Shown: positions 1-4,595 of the stretch, in pieces | Numbering within the stretch: the first letter of the stretch is position 1 | Layout of the letters: each line of letters begins with the position of its first letter | NCBI GenBank assembly: GCA_022865965.1 | Contig: JALHTS010000389.1 | Span: forward strand, 1-5,308 | Source of the DNA: Ignavibacteriaceae bacterium | Lineage (GTDB): Bacteria > Bacteroidota > Ignavibacteria > Ignavibacteriales > Ignavibacteriaceae | Direction of reading: 5' to 3' | DNA length: 5,308 nt | Position numbers and translations under genes: made by a program | The notes under the pieces: generated by a model | What the model saw: only the letters and a program-made list of their open reading frames with translations | What the model was told of the DNA's origin: nothing | The model's database searches: none

Positions 1-1458
1 ATTCTGAGCATAAGCTCTGAAACGGTTATACTTTCTTAAATCCTTTAAATCATCTATCGAAGATCTTACCTGCGGATTAGCCGCTATTATAGCCATGAGT
101 TGAGGATCAAGATCAAAATTAAAATTCTGCTCCGTTTCCATAATATCATACCCTGCTCCTGCTTCAAAAACATTATCTTTCCAGAAGTACGTTAACTTGT
201 CATCAAATGAAACTTTTTTGTAATTAAATTCGCCTTCAAAATTAAAGCCCAGTAAGTAAGGTCTGAGTGTATCCGGCAGAACATCTTCAAAATCACTTCT
301 GTTAAGAGAAGGATCGAGAATCTGAGAATCAAAATCAGTATCGCCGCTGTTTCCATACCACGATACAACAAATTTATTAAACAATCTTTCATTCGGAACA
401 TAATGCCAGGCACCGGAGATAATATCATTTCTGGTAATATTAAAAATACCAACACTGTCGGGAGTCTTTCTATCTTCCCCGCTAATTACATTCACGCCAT
501 CGCGCGAATAAATTCCGTTGATAAGAAATTTATGACCATCAAATGGACCAAAAACTAATTTGCCTTGTATGTCATAAAAATTCGGAAAGGACGTGCTTTC
601 ATCAACAAGTCCTGCACTTTTTACAAACGGTTCGATGATAAGATCGTAATAAGTTCTTCTGGAATTAAACAGCCAGCTTCCTTTAATATCAAAAGGATTT
701 TTTCCTTCCAGCACAAGATTTGCATCTACGATTGAGGCATTTAAACTTCCGGTAAGATTTTTATTTACATCACCTTCACGATTAGTAACATCGAGCACTG
801 CGGATAATCTGTCGCCATACTTTGCAGGAAATCCGCCGGAGATAAGAGTGACATCAGAAACAGCATCAGGATTAAACATACTAATTACACCGTACAAACG
901 ATATGGATTGAATACTTCAACATCATCCATAATGATTAAATTTTGATCGGGTCCACTGCCGCGCACTATAAGCTGCGAAGAAAAATCATTCGGAGCAAGA
1001 ACACCGGGAAGCGATTGAAGTGTTCTTAAAACATCTTCAACGGCGCCGGGAAGAATTTTCGCATCGCGTGGATTTAAGTCTATCAGGCTTGTTCTCGTAT
1101 CACTCTGTTTCTGCTGGCGCAGACCTGTTATTTCAACATCCTGCACCTGAATTGCAACTGAATTTAAAACAACATCTAGCTCTACAATTTTTCCTTCGGA
1201 TATTACAACATTAAAATATTTTGTTTCATAACCAATTGCACTGAATTTAACTTCATATTCACCAACGGGAATATTTTTTAGCTGGTATGTTCCATCCTGT
1301 TCACTTCCTGCACCAAGAGCAGTATTAAGGAAAATAACATTGACAAACGGAACAGGATTTTTACCATCCGTAATTTTTCCTTTAATACTTCCCGTCTGAG
1401 AAAATAATTGAATTTGAAATAAAACAAATACTGATATGCTGTAAACTAAAAATTTCAT
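1..1458 (-). CDS. TonB-dependent outer-membrane receptor, N-terminal part (C-terminus beyond window)
   Basis: I translated this frame by hand; it is open for 486 codons from the ATG at 1458 to the window edge. Residues 1-21 form a signal peptide (MKFLVYSISVFVLFQ...). Residues 22-99 form a carboxypeptidase-regulatory-like beta-sandwich (SIKGKITD, DGTYQLKNIPVGEYEVKFSAIGY). Residues about 125-225 are the plug domain (VLRTLQSLPGV, LIVRGSGPDQNLIIMDD, NPYRLYG, GGFPAKYGDRLSAVLDV), and the beta-barrel starts after that. The family takes up large substrates across the outer membrane using TonB/ExbBD energy; the substrate cannot be inferred. Such receptors usually have about 750-900 residues, so some 300-400 are missing here. 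An in-frame ATG at 1479 would add seven residues (MRKDYRK) before the signal peptide; the 1458 start is preferred because it begins directly with a normal signal sequence. The gene follows the 277-residue gene by 74 bp on the same strand, with no clear promoter or terminator between, so co-transcription is likely. Confidence 0.93.
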   Translation of the reverse strand, partial: MKFLVYSISVFVLFQIQLFSQTGSIKGKITDGKNPVPFVNVIFLNTALGAGSEQDGTYQLKNIPVGEYEVKFSAIGYETKYFNVVISEGKIVELDVVLNSVAIQVQDVEITGLRQQKQSDTRTSLIDLNPRDAKILPGAVEDVLRTLQSLPGVLAPNDFSSQLIVRGSGPDQNLIIMDDVEVFNPYRLYGVISMFNPDAVSDVTLISGGFPAKYGDRLSAVLDVTNREGDVNKNLTGSLNASIVDANLVLEGKNPFDIKGSWLFNSRRTYYDLIIEPFVKSAGLVDESTSFPNFYDIQGKLVFGPFDGHKFLINGIYSRDGVNVISGEDRKTPDSVGIFNITRNDIISGAWHYVPNERLFNKFVVSWYGNSGDTDFDSQILDPSLNRSDFEDVLPDTLRPYLLGFNFEGEFNYKKVSFDDKLTYFWKDNVFEAGAGYDIMETEQNFNFDLDPQLMAIIAANPQVRSSIDDLKDLRKYNRFRAYAQN

Positions 1459-1532
1459 TTTCCGATAATCTTTCCGCATGCACAGATAAACACAAAATTG
1501 CGTAAAAACATTCCAAACTTGTTAAGAAACTT

Positions 1533-2366
1533 TTAGTTAAGATAGAGTGAGAAAAATCTTGAGTAAAGTCCTAAATTAAACTCATGAAAATTGACCGATA
1601 AATCACCAGGTCTGAAATTAAAACGATACCTTGTATAGAACGTAAAGGAATCGTTAAAAAGTGTAAACCAGCCAACGGATATTTCAGGTGCAAGACCGTT
1701 TCGTCCATTAAAATCTGTATAGGCACTTATTCCGGGCGAGATGTACTTGAGGAAACGGGTTTCATAGATCTTCTTGTAACCTGCTCTGAAAAAGCTTTTG
1801 CTTTCTGCATTGAATATGTAAGTATATTCAATTGATATGTAACCGGAAGGATAATTAAAACTTCTTGATCTGAAAGAAAGAACCGGAATTTCCTTTGTAA
1901 GGCTGAAATAATCTTCGCCTTTATTGTGAACATAACCCGGTGCTGGCAATGCGAAAATCATTCCGCCGAAAAGACAAAATGTTAACAGCGATGAACCCGA
2001 TTTAATTTTTGGCTCGAACGGAAGATCAAAATCATATTCATCATTACTGTATTTATTTCCAAGACTATCAGCATATTCAATTACAAATTTTACAGTTTTA
2101 TTTTCAAATTTAAGACTTGATAAATCAATACTTATGTTATGCATTTCCGAAAATTCACTTGAGACTTCATATTCATATTTGTTTTCAAGAATTACTTTTG
2201 CAATTGCAGCCTCGCTTGTAAAGAACGATAATACAAAAGTGTGAGGTAATTCCGGAGTTGCGAAAGCATCAATCAGAAATATTTCTACTGCACTGTTTTC
2301 TTCCTGTGCGAAAGCGGTTGATAAAAAAAGAATAAGAGCAAATAAAATAAATTTAAGTTTTAACAT
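1533..2366 (-). CDS. Uncharacterised exported protein, probable outer-membrane beta-barrel
   Basis: This is a 277-residue protein of no named family that I recognise. It has a clear signal peptide with likely cleavage after AFA at residue 20. Residues about 25-115 are beta-rich and Ig-like in texture (TFVLSFFTSE, VKFVIEYADS). A hydrophobic stretch follows at about 126-145 (LLTFCLFGGMIFALPAPGY). Residues 150-277 alternate aromatic and polar residues in short strands (YISIEYTYIF, FTFYTRYRFNF), ending in GLYSRFFSLYLN, which looks like a closing barrel strand with terminal aromatics. I infer an outer-membrane or surface protein. It lies 74 bp upstream of the TonB-dependent receptor on the same strand, so it may be a partner or accessory of that receptor. 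The start at 2366 is supported by the signal peptide and by an in-frame stop a few codons upstream. The ribosome site is weak (an ACCGGAATT stretch), as is common in this phylum. Confidence 0.85.
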   Translation of the reverse strand: MLKLKFILFALILFLSTAFAQEENSAVEIFLIDAFATPELPHTFVLSFFTSEAAIAKVILENKYEYEVSSEFSEMHNISIDLSSLKFENKTVKFVIEYADSLGNKYSNDEYDFDLPFEPKIKSGSSLLTFCLFGGMIFALPAPGYVHNKGEDYFSLTKEIPVLSFRSRSFNYPSGYISIEYTYIFNAESKSFFRAGYKKIYETRFLKYISPGISAYTDFNGRNGLAPEISVGWFTLFNDSFTFYTRYRFNFRPGDLSVNFHEFNLGLYSRFFSLYLN

Positions 2367-2393
2367 AATTCCGGTTTTCTAATAATTGATGAA

Positions 2394-2401
2394 CAAATTT
2401 A
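2394..2401 (-). promoter_or_regulatory. Possible Bacteroidota-type -7 box (TAAATTTG) upstream of the 277-residue gene
   Basis: On the minus strand this reads TAAATTTG, an exact match to the TAnnTTTG -7 consensus of Bacteroidota primary sigma factors, 27 nt before the ATG at 2366. I see no TTG at the expected spacing of about 19 nt; the nearest is 27 nt upstream. AT-rich sequence produces such matches by chance, so this is tentative. If real, it would drive the 277-residue gene and the receptor downstream of it. Confidence 0.3.
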
Positions 2402-2547
2402 ATAAAGAATTGCTTATTTAAGGCAGGCCAATATGAATATAAAATGTCATTTGTCCACAGGAAAAGAAATTGAGGAAATGATTTTAAAAAATGTAAAGCT
2501 TTAGAGGGAAAAAGAGCAGCGACCAGCTGATTTGCCAGGATTTTTTA

Positions 2548-2572
2548 TGCCTGCCTTGTCGGCAGACAGGCA
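2548..2572. repeat. REP-like GC-rich hairpin (TGCCTG...CAGGCA), left member of an inverted pair
   Basis: This 25-nt element in AT-rich surroundings has arms TGCCTG and CAGGCA at its ends, and an alternative inner stem CTGCC/GGCAG around the loop TTGTC. Neither strand has a run of T after it, so it is not a convincing intrinsic terminator. Its right half (2561-2573) is an inverted copy of 2605-2617 with one mismatch in 13, so it pairs with the next hairpin in a BIME-like arrangement. Confidence 0.6.
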
Positions 2573-2604
2573 AATTATTATTTGCTTGGTACTATTATAT
2601 CCTC

Positions 2605-2633
2605 TTGCCTGTCCGCCCTTGGCGGGACTTTTT
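2605..2633. repeat. REP-like hairpin followed by five T on the + strand, right member of the inverted pair
   Basis: The core 2611-2628 folds as GTC-CGCC / GGCG-(G)-GAC, a 7-bp stem with a CTT loop and one bulged G, followed on the + strand by TTTTT at 2629-2633. The shape is terminator-like, but no + strand gene lies upstream. On the minus strand, where the protease gene ends at 2671, the T run precedes the hairpin as AAAAA, so it would not act as a classical terminator there. The GTCCCGC motif recurs (minus strand here, plus strand at 4303-4309), which suggests a dispersed repeat. Confidence 0.55.
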
Positions 2634-2646
2634 ACTTATTAAAGAT

Positions 2647-2656
2647 GTTAGTTTGC
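2647..2656 (-). repeat. attC R''-like box after the protease gene (GCAAACTAAC on minus strand)
   Basis: This box lies 14 nt after the protease stop codon. It is the exact 10-bp reverse complement of the box at 3539-3548, upstream of the same gene. Its last seven bases, AACTAAC, match the integron R'' consensus RYYYAAC at six of seven positions. In an integrated cassette, R'' lies just after the stop and its complementary R' at the 5' end of the same cassette, which is the arrangement seen. Assignment to an integron is inferred; the inverted repeat itself is directly visible. Confidence 0.5.
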
Positions 2657-2670
2657 TTATTCATCATAAC

Positions 2671-3519
2671 TCATTTTAGTTTTTTTGCTTTTTCAACAAC
2701 GGTAATTATATCTTCAATGGATACACATCGTGCAAGTCCAAAATTTTCATTTTCAATTCCTAGATGACCAATTACCATACCAATTAAAAATGGTTTGTTC
2801 CTTTCTTCACTTAAAGAACTCATCTTCGTAAAAATCGGACTACCACTATTTCCACCATAAGAAAATGCGTCGAGTAAATACACTTTGCTCTTTTCTGATA
2901 CCCATGATACAATGCCAGATCTTACTAATGGTTCAAGTGTAAATTGAGTCCCGATTCCAAATGGGAAACCAACGAAATAAACATCTTCACCCAACCGAAT
3001 CATTTTTTTGTTACCAATATTTCTGGTCCCAACAAATGTAGTTTCAGTACAAAGAATTTTAGTGCTATCATGTAGTCGTACATATGAACTCAGATCAATA
3101 GGGAAAGCAGCTATATCTAAAGAAGTATCTGGGTGAGTTACATAAGTAGAATCTTTTATTAAAGTAATCTTAGTCTTAAGTTGATTCCCATCAATTTCCC
3201 AGGTAGTTTCATTTATAATTAAGTAAGATTTATGAATGTTAGCCATTATTTTTAAGAAATTTGTATCTGCGTCGACAACCACATAAAATTCTTTTCCTCT
3301 TGTAAGATGTTCACACGTTGCAATTATAGCTCGATTATTATTAGTAGGACTAAACAATATTCCAACACCATGATTTACGAATGTATTTTGCACTTTTTTT
3401 TGAATGAGGGTTACGGCATTTATAGTTGAATTGGCAAACCAATTAATCTCTTGAGCATAAACCATATTTAATAAACAAAAGAATATGAATAAGAGTGAAA
3501 GGATAGTTTTATTTAACAT
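2671..3519 (-). CDS. Secreted trypsin-like serine protease
   Basis: This is a 282-residue chymotrypsin-fold endopeptidase of the general Trypsin_2/S1 type. Residues 1-23 are a signal peptide ending YAQ, so the enzyme is exported; no sorting domain or membrane anchor follows, which suggests periplasmic or released activity. The triad is complete: His71 in IIATCEHLT, Asp135 in SLDIAAFPI and Ser225 in YGGNSGSPIF, with GFPFG at 184-188 as is usual before the nucleophile in this group. There is no PDZ domain, so it is not a full DegP/HtrA. The start at 3519 is supported by the signal peptide and by GGAG at 3525-3528, five nucleotides before the ATG. The gene is bracketed by a perfect 10-bp inverted repeat (2647-2656 and 3539-3548), suggesting it travels as a cassette. 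The physiological substrate is unknown. Confidence 0.9.
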   Translation of the reverse strand: MLNKTILSLLFIFFCLLNMVYAQEINWFANSTINAVTLIQKKVQNTFVNHGVGILFSPTNNNRAIIATCEHLTRGKEFYVVVDADTNFLKIMANIHKSYLIINETTWEIDGNQLKTKITLIKDSTYVTHPDTSLDIAAFPIDLSSYVRLHDSTKILCTETTFVGTRNIGNKKMIRLGEDVYFVGFPFGIGTQFTLEPLVRSGIVSWVSEKSKVYLLDAFSYGGNSGSPIFTKMSSLSEERNKPFLIGMVIGHLGIENENFGLARCVSIEDIITVVEKAKKLK

Positions 3520-3524
3520 ACCAA

Positions 3525-3528
3525 CTCC
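3525..3528 (-). promoter_or_regulatory. Shine-Dalgarno GGAG of the protease gene
   Basis: The minus strand reads GTGGAGTTGGTATG, placing GGAG five nucleotides before the ATG at 3519. It fixes the start and is stronger than the sites of the 277-residue and receptor genes. Confidence 0.65.
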
Positions 3529-3538
3529 ACTTATTAAC

Positions 3539-3548
3539 GCAAACTAAC
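3539..3548 (-). repeat. attC R'-like box upstream of the protease gene (GTTAGTTTGC on minus strand)
   Basis: This is the exact complement of the box after the same gene at 2647-2656. GTTAGTT matches the R' consensus GTTRRRY at six of seven positions. It lies 19 nt before the protease ATG, where the 5' boundary of a cassette would be. A second GTTAG sits 13 nt upstream on the same strand (minus strand, within GGTTAGCG ending near 3557), so the exact boundary could be debated. Confidence 0.5.
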
Positions 3549-3723
3549 GGCGTTGACGCTAACCGGCAGCCCAGAACAACAATGCAGAATAGTTGCAACT
3601 ACTTTTTAATTTATAAAAATGTTTCTTGGAACAACCTACCTTAAAGAGAAACTTAGTTTTGAAAACGCAACTTTTTAATTACACAAATGCCGCAAAGTCT
3701 AAAGCAGTCGCTTTGAGTTGCAG

Positions 3724-3733
3724 GTTATACCGT
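3724..3733 (-). repeat. attC R''-like box after the small membrane-protein gene (ACGGTATAAC on minus strand)
   Basis: The box lies four nucleotides after the stop codon at 3738-3740 and is the exact 10-bp complement of the box at 4249-4258, upstream of the same gene. GTATAAC fits RYYYAAC at six of seven positions. On the + strand, AGGTTATAC (3722-3730) recurs at 4585-4593, next to the stop of the sorting-domain gene. Confidence 0.5.
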
Positions 3734-3737
3734 GTTC

Positions 3738-4010
3738 TTAAAATAGTGGTAAACCACCTTGTAATCTTGCTCCAATATAAATAAGAATAACTCCAAGAAT
3801 AAATACAAGGAACCACTTGGGACCAGTAAAAATTGTAGAGAGTAGTTTTGTTATGGCTGTTATAATGCTAGACAACGCCTCAAGTAATTTTGCGTCAGGA
3901 AGCATTTCTTTTGTTCTTGAAGATTTTAAAATATCAGTTAAAGCCCCTATAAAGGACACTACAACAAAAAGGACACCTATAACGATTAAAATCCAACCAA
4001 GGATAATCAT
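3738..4010 (-). CDS. Small two-helix membrane protein of unknown function
   Basis: This 90-residue protein has no recognised family. A hydrophobic helix spans about residues 3-25 (IILGWILIVIGVLFVVVSFIG). A polar, basic linker with SSRTKEMLPD follows at 29-39, then an amphipathic stretch at 40-62 rich in Leu, Ile and Thr, and a second membrane helix at about 65-82 (KWFLVFILGVILIYIGA). The tail GGLPLF is short. I infer an inner-membrane protein with both ends on the same side; it could be a regulator, toxin-like peptide or transport accessory, but nothing decides this. The start at 4010 is fixed by AAGGAGG six nucleotides upstream and by a stop codon in frame before it. The gene is bracketed by a perfect 10-bp inverted repeat, as expected for a gene cassette. 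The leader between that repeat and the ATG is unusually long at 238 nt. Confidence 0.8.
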   Translation of the reverse strand: MIILGWILIVIGVLFVVVSFIGALTDILKSSRTKEMLPDAKLLEALSSIITAITKLLSTIFTGPKWFLVFILGVILIYIGARLQGGLPLF

Positions 4011-4248
4011 TTGAAACCTCCTTAATAATTAATAATGATTTTAGATTTTGACTCATAAGAGTCAGTTCCTATATAAATGATAATTTCATCACCAAATGAA
4101 ATATAATGGGTGTATTCCGAAACTAAATAAATGTTGATATACTATATTCCATAATTACTATTTCAAATTTCATTCAAGTGTATTTTGCAAAGGGAAACAA
4201 GAGACACAATACTTATAATACATTGTCATATCCCTTAGTATTTTATAA
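4011..4248. other. Long AT-rich leader of the small membrane-protein gene
   Basis: This 238-bp non-coding leader holds a 6-bp hairpin TGACTC-ATAA-GAGTCA at 4049-4064, about 40 nt before the ATG, which could be an operator or leader structure. The rest is AT-rich, with many possible sigma-like hexamers (for example TTGAAA and TAGTAT on the minus strand) but none I would call a promoter. I see no open frame longer than about ten codons. Confidence 0.4.
4017..4023 (-). promoter_or_regulatory. Perfect Shine-Dalgarno AAGGAGG of the small membrane-protein gene
   Basis: The minus strand reads AAGGAGG-TTTCAA-ATG: seven bases complementary to the 16S 3' end at six-nucleotide spacing. Genes of this phylum usually have weak sites, so the match both fixes the start and hints at a foreign origin. 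Confidence 0.8.
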
Positions 4249-4258
4249 ACGGTATAAC
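4249..4258 (-). repeat. attC R'-like box upstream of the small membrane-protein gene (GTTATACCGT on minus strand)
   Basis: This is the exact complement of the box after the same gene at 3724-3733. GTTATAC fits GTTRRRY at six of seven positions. It marks the presumed 5' end of cassette B. Confidence 0.5.
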
Positions 4259-4282
4259 TATTACTTATGCTGAACGTTAAAT

Positions 4283-4305
4283 GACATAAAGATTATATTT
4301 ATGTC
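4283..4305. repeat. Perfect 8-bp inverted repeat GACATAAA/TTTATGTC
   Basis: The arms are 4283-4290 and 4298-4305 with the loop GATTATA. The right arm overlaps the next hairpin by four bases (4302-4305), so the two stems cannot form together. The hairpin lies 24 nt from the R'-like box at 4249-4258. Confidence 0.6.
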
Positions 4306-4321
4306 CCGCACAAGCGGGATA
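4302..4321. repeat. Short palindromic repeat TCCCGC-ACAA-GCGGGA
   Basis: A perfect 6-bp GC-rich stem (4304-4309 with 4314-4319) extends by one G-T wobble and one T-A pair. The GTCCCGC arm also occurs, on the minus strand, in the hairpin at 2611-2628, so the two may be members of one dispersed repeat family. Confidence 0.6.
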
Positions 4322-4542
4322 AACTCTGCAGGTGCTTAAATATTCCATTCTACTTAATGATAGTTCAAATTCTTTATTATTCGGAAAATAAACGTGCATA
4401 AATATCAACCTGTGGTGATCTTTATAAAAGTGTCCTAATTTACGTTTAGCCTACAAATCAAGACATCCCCCGCAGAGTAAGGTAAGAAATGGGATGTGGT
4501 GCATAATGTTCCCGCCCTAAAACATAAACGCAGTAGAAAATT

Positions 4543-4562
4543 AGCTTAATTTTTAATAAGCT
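4543..4562 (-). terminator. Possible weak terminator after the sorting-domain gene
   Basis: AGCTTA/TAAGCT arms with an 8-nt AT loop lie about 35 nt after the stop codon of the sorting-domain gene and are followed on the minus strand by AATTTTCT. The stem is AT-rich and the T run is poor, so termination here would be inefficient. Confidence 0.25.
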
Positions 4563-4586
4563 TCAATAGTTAATAAGATTAAAAAG

Positions 4587-4595
4587 GTTATACGG
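4587..4595 (-). repeat. R''-like box directly after the sorting-domain gene (CCGTATAAC on minus strand)
   Basis: The box abuts the stop codon at 4596-4598. With the following bases it shares GTATAACCT with the box after the small membrane-protein gene, and GTATAAC fits RYYYAAC at six of seven positions. Its expected partner, GTTATACGG upstream of the same gene, would lie outside the window. Confidence 0.4.

Larger units (their letters stand above)
2647..3548 (-). mobile_element. Putative integron-like gene cassette A (protease)
   Basis: The unit runs on the minus strand from GTTAGTTTGC (3548 to 3539) through the protease gene to GCAAACTAAC (2656 to 2647). The ends are perfect complements, begin GTTA and end TAAC. 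The flanks (AAAGAT before 2647, GGCGTT after 3548) show no target-site duplication, which argues against a simple transposon. No R' half-site can close the attC downstream: the + strand has no AAC between 2395 and 2646. The element may therefore be the decayed last cassette of an array. No integrase is in the window. Confidence 0.4.
3520..3737. other. Gene-free spacer between membrane-protein and protease genes, attC-like
   Basis: This 218-bp spacer has no open frame of interest. On the minus strand it starts with an R''-like box (3733 to 3724) right after one stop codon and ends with an R'-like box (3548 to 3539) just before the next ribosome site. Inside are a perfect palindrome AGTTGCAACT (3591-3600), the hexamer GCAACT/AGTTGC four times (3591, 3595, 3667, 3716), an imperfect direct repeat GCAACT-(AC)-TTTTTAATT (3595-3611 and 3667-3680), and GCGTTGACGC next to the R' box. 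A hairpin CAAAG/CTTTG lies near 3692-3715. At about 195 nt it would be longer than most attC sites, and I could not find clear L''/L' pairing. Confidence 0.45.
3549..4258 (-). mobile_element. Putative integron-like gene cassette B (small membrane protein)
   Basis: On the minus strand the unit starts at GTTATACCGT (4258 to 4249), carries the 90-residue gene and its complementary box ACGGTATAAC (3733 to 3724) four nucleotides after the stop, then the spacer up to the next R' box at 3548. It is adjacent to cassette A in the same orientation, as in a cassette array. The outer sequences of the repeat pair show no duplicated target. The boxes differ from those of cassette A, as expected of independent cassettes but not of copies of one transposon. 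Confidence 0.4.
4259..4595. other. Gene-free spacer downstream of the sorting-domain gene, rich in inverted repeats
   Basis: No gene is visible in these 337 bp. From right to left they hold: an R''-like box directly after the stop codon (4587-4595); an AT-rich hairpin AGCTTA/TAAGCT (4543-4548 and 4557-4562) followed on the minus strand by AATTTTCT, a weak terminator candidate; an outer CGTTTA/TAAACG pair (4443-4448, 4525-4530) enclosing a perfect 7-bp ACATCCC/GGGATGT pair (4463-4469, 4491-4497); and two overlapping hairpins at 4283-4321. It ends at the R'-like box 4249-4258. If this is an attC site it is much longer than usual, perhaps because repeats inserted into it. Confidence 0.4.

Noticed and set aside
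192..455. Minus-strand open frame of 87 codons
   Set aside because: It is an out-of-frame reading within the receptor barrel, whose frame is continuous and makes sense throughout.
1020..1214. Short + strand open frame of 64 codons
   Set aside because: It lies entirely opposite the well-supported receptor plug domain and has no recognisable protein features.
1727..1933. Minus-strand open frame of 68 codons
   Set aside because: It overlaps the 277-residue gene in another frame and shows no protein-like composition.
2611..2633. Intrinsic terminator on the + strand
   Set aside because: The hairpin plus TTTTT has the right shape, but no + strand gene exists upstream; it is better explained as a dispersed repeat.
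2582..2767. + strand open frame of 61 codons across the spacer and protease 3' end
   Set aside because: It overlaps the protease and the REP-like hairpins; no ribosome site or domain supports it.
3591..3722. CRISPR array
   Set aside because: The repeated motif is only six bases, in mixed orientation and with irregular spacing, and no cas gene is present.
3539..3733. A complete canonical attC site
   Set aside because: The outer boxes fit, but the length of about 195 nt and the lack of clear L''/L' pairing keep me from calling a full attC; only the half-sites are annotated.
3817..4014. + strand open frame of 65 codons
   Set aside because: It is antisense to the small membrane protein, which has a perfect Shine-Dalgarno and clear membrane helices.
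2647..4258. Small transposons or MITEs with terminal inverted repeats
   Set aside because: The two repeat pairs have different sequences, no target-site duplications flank them, and neither unit encodes a transposase.
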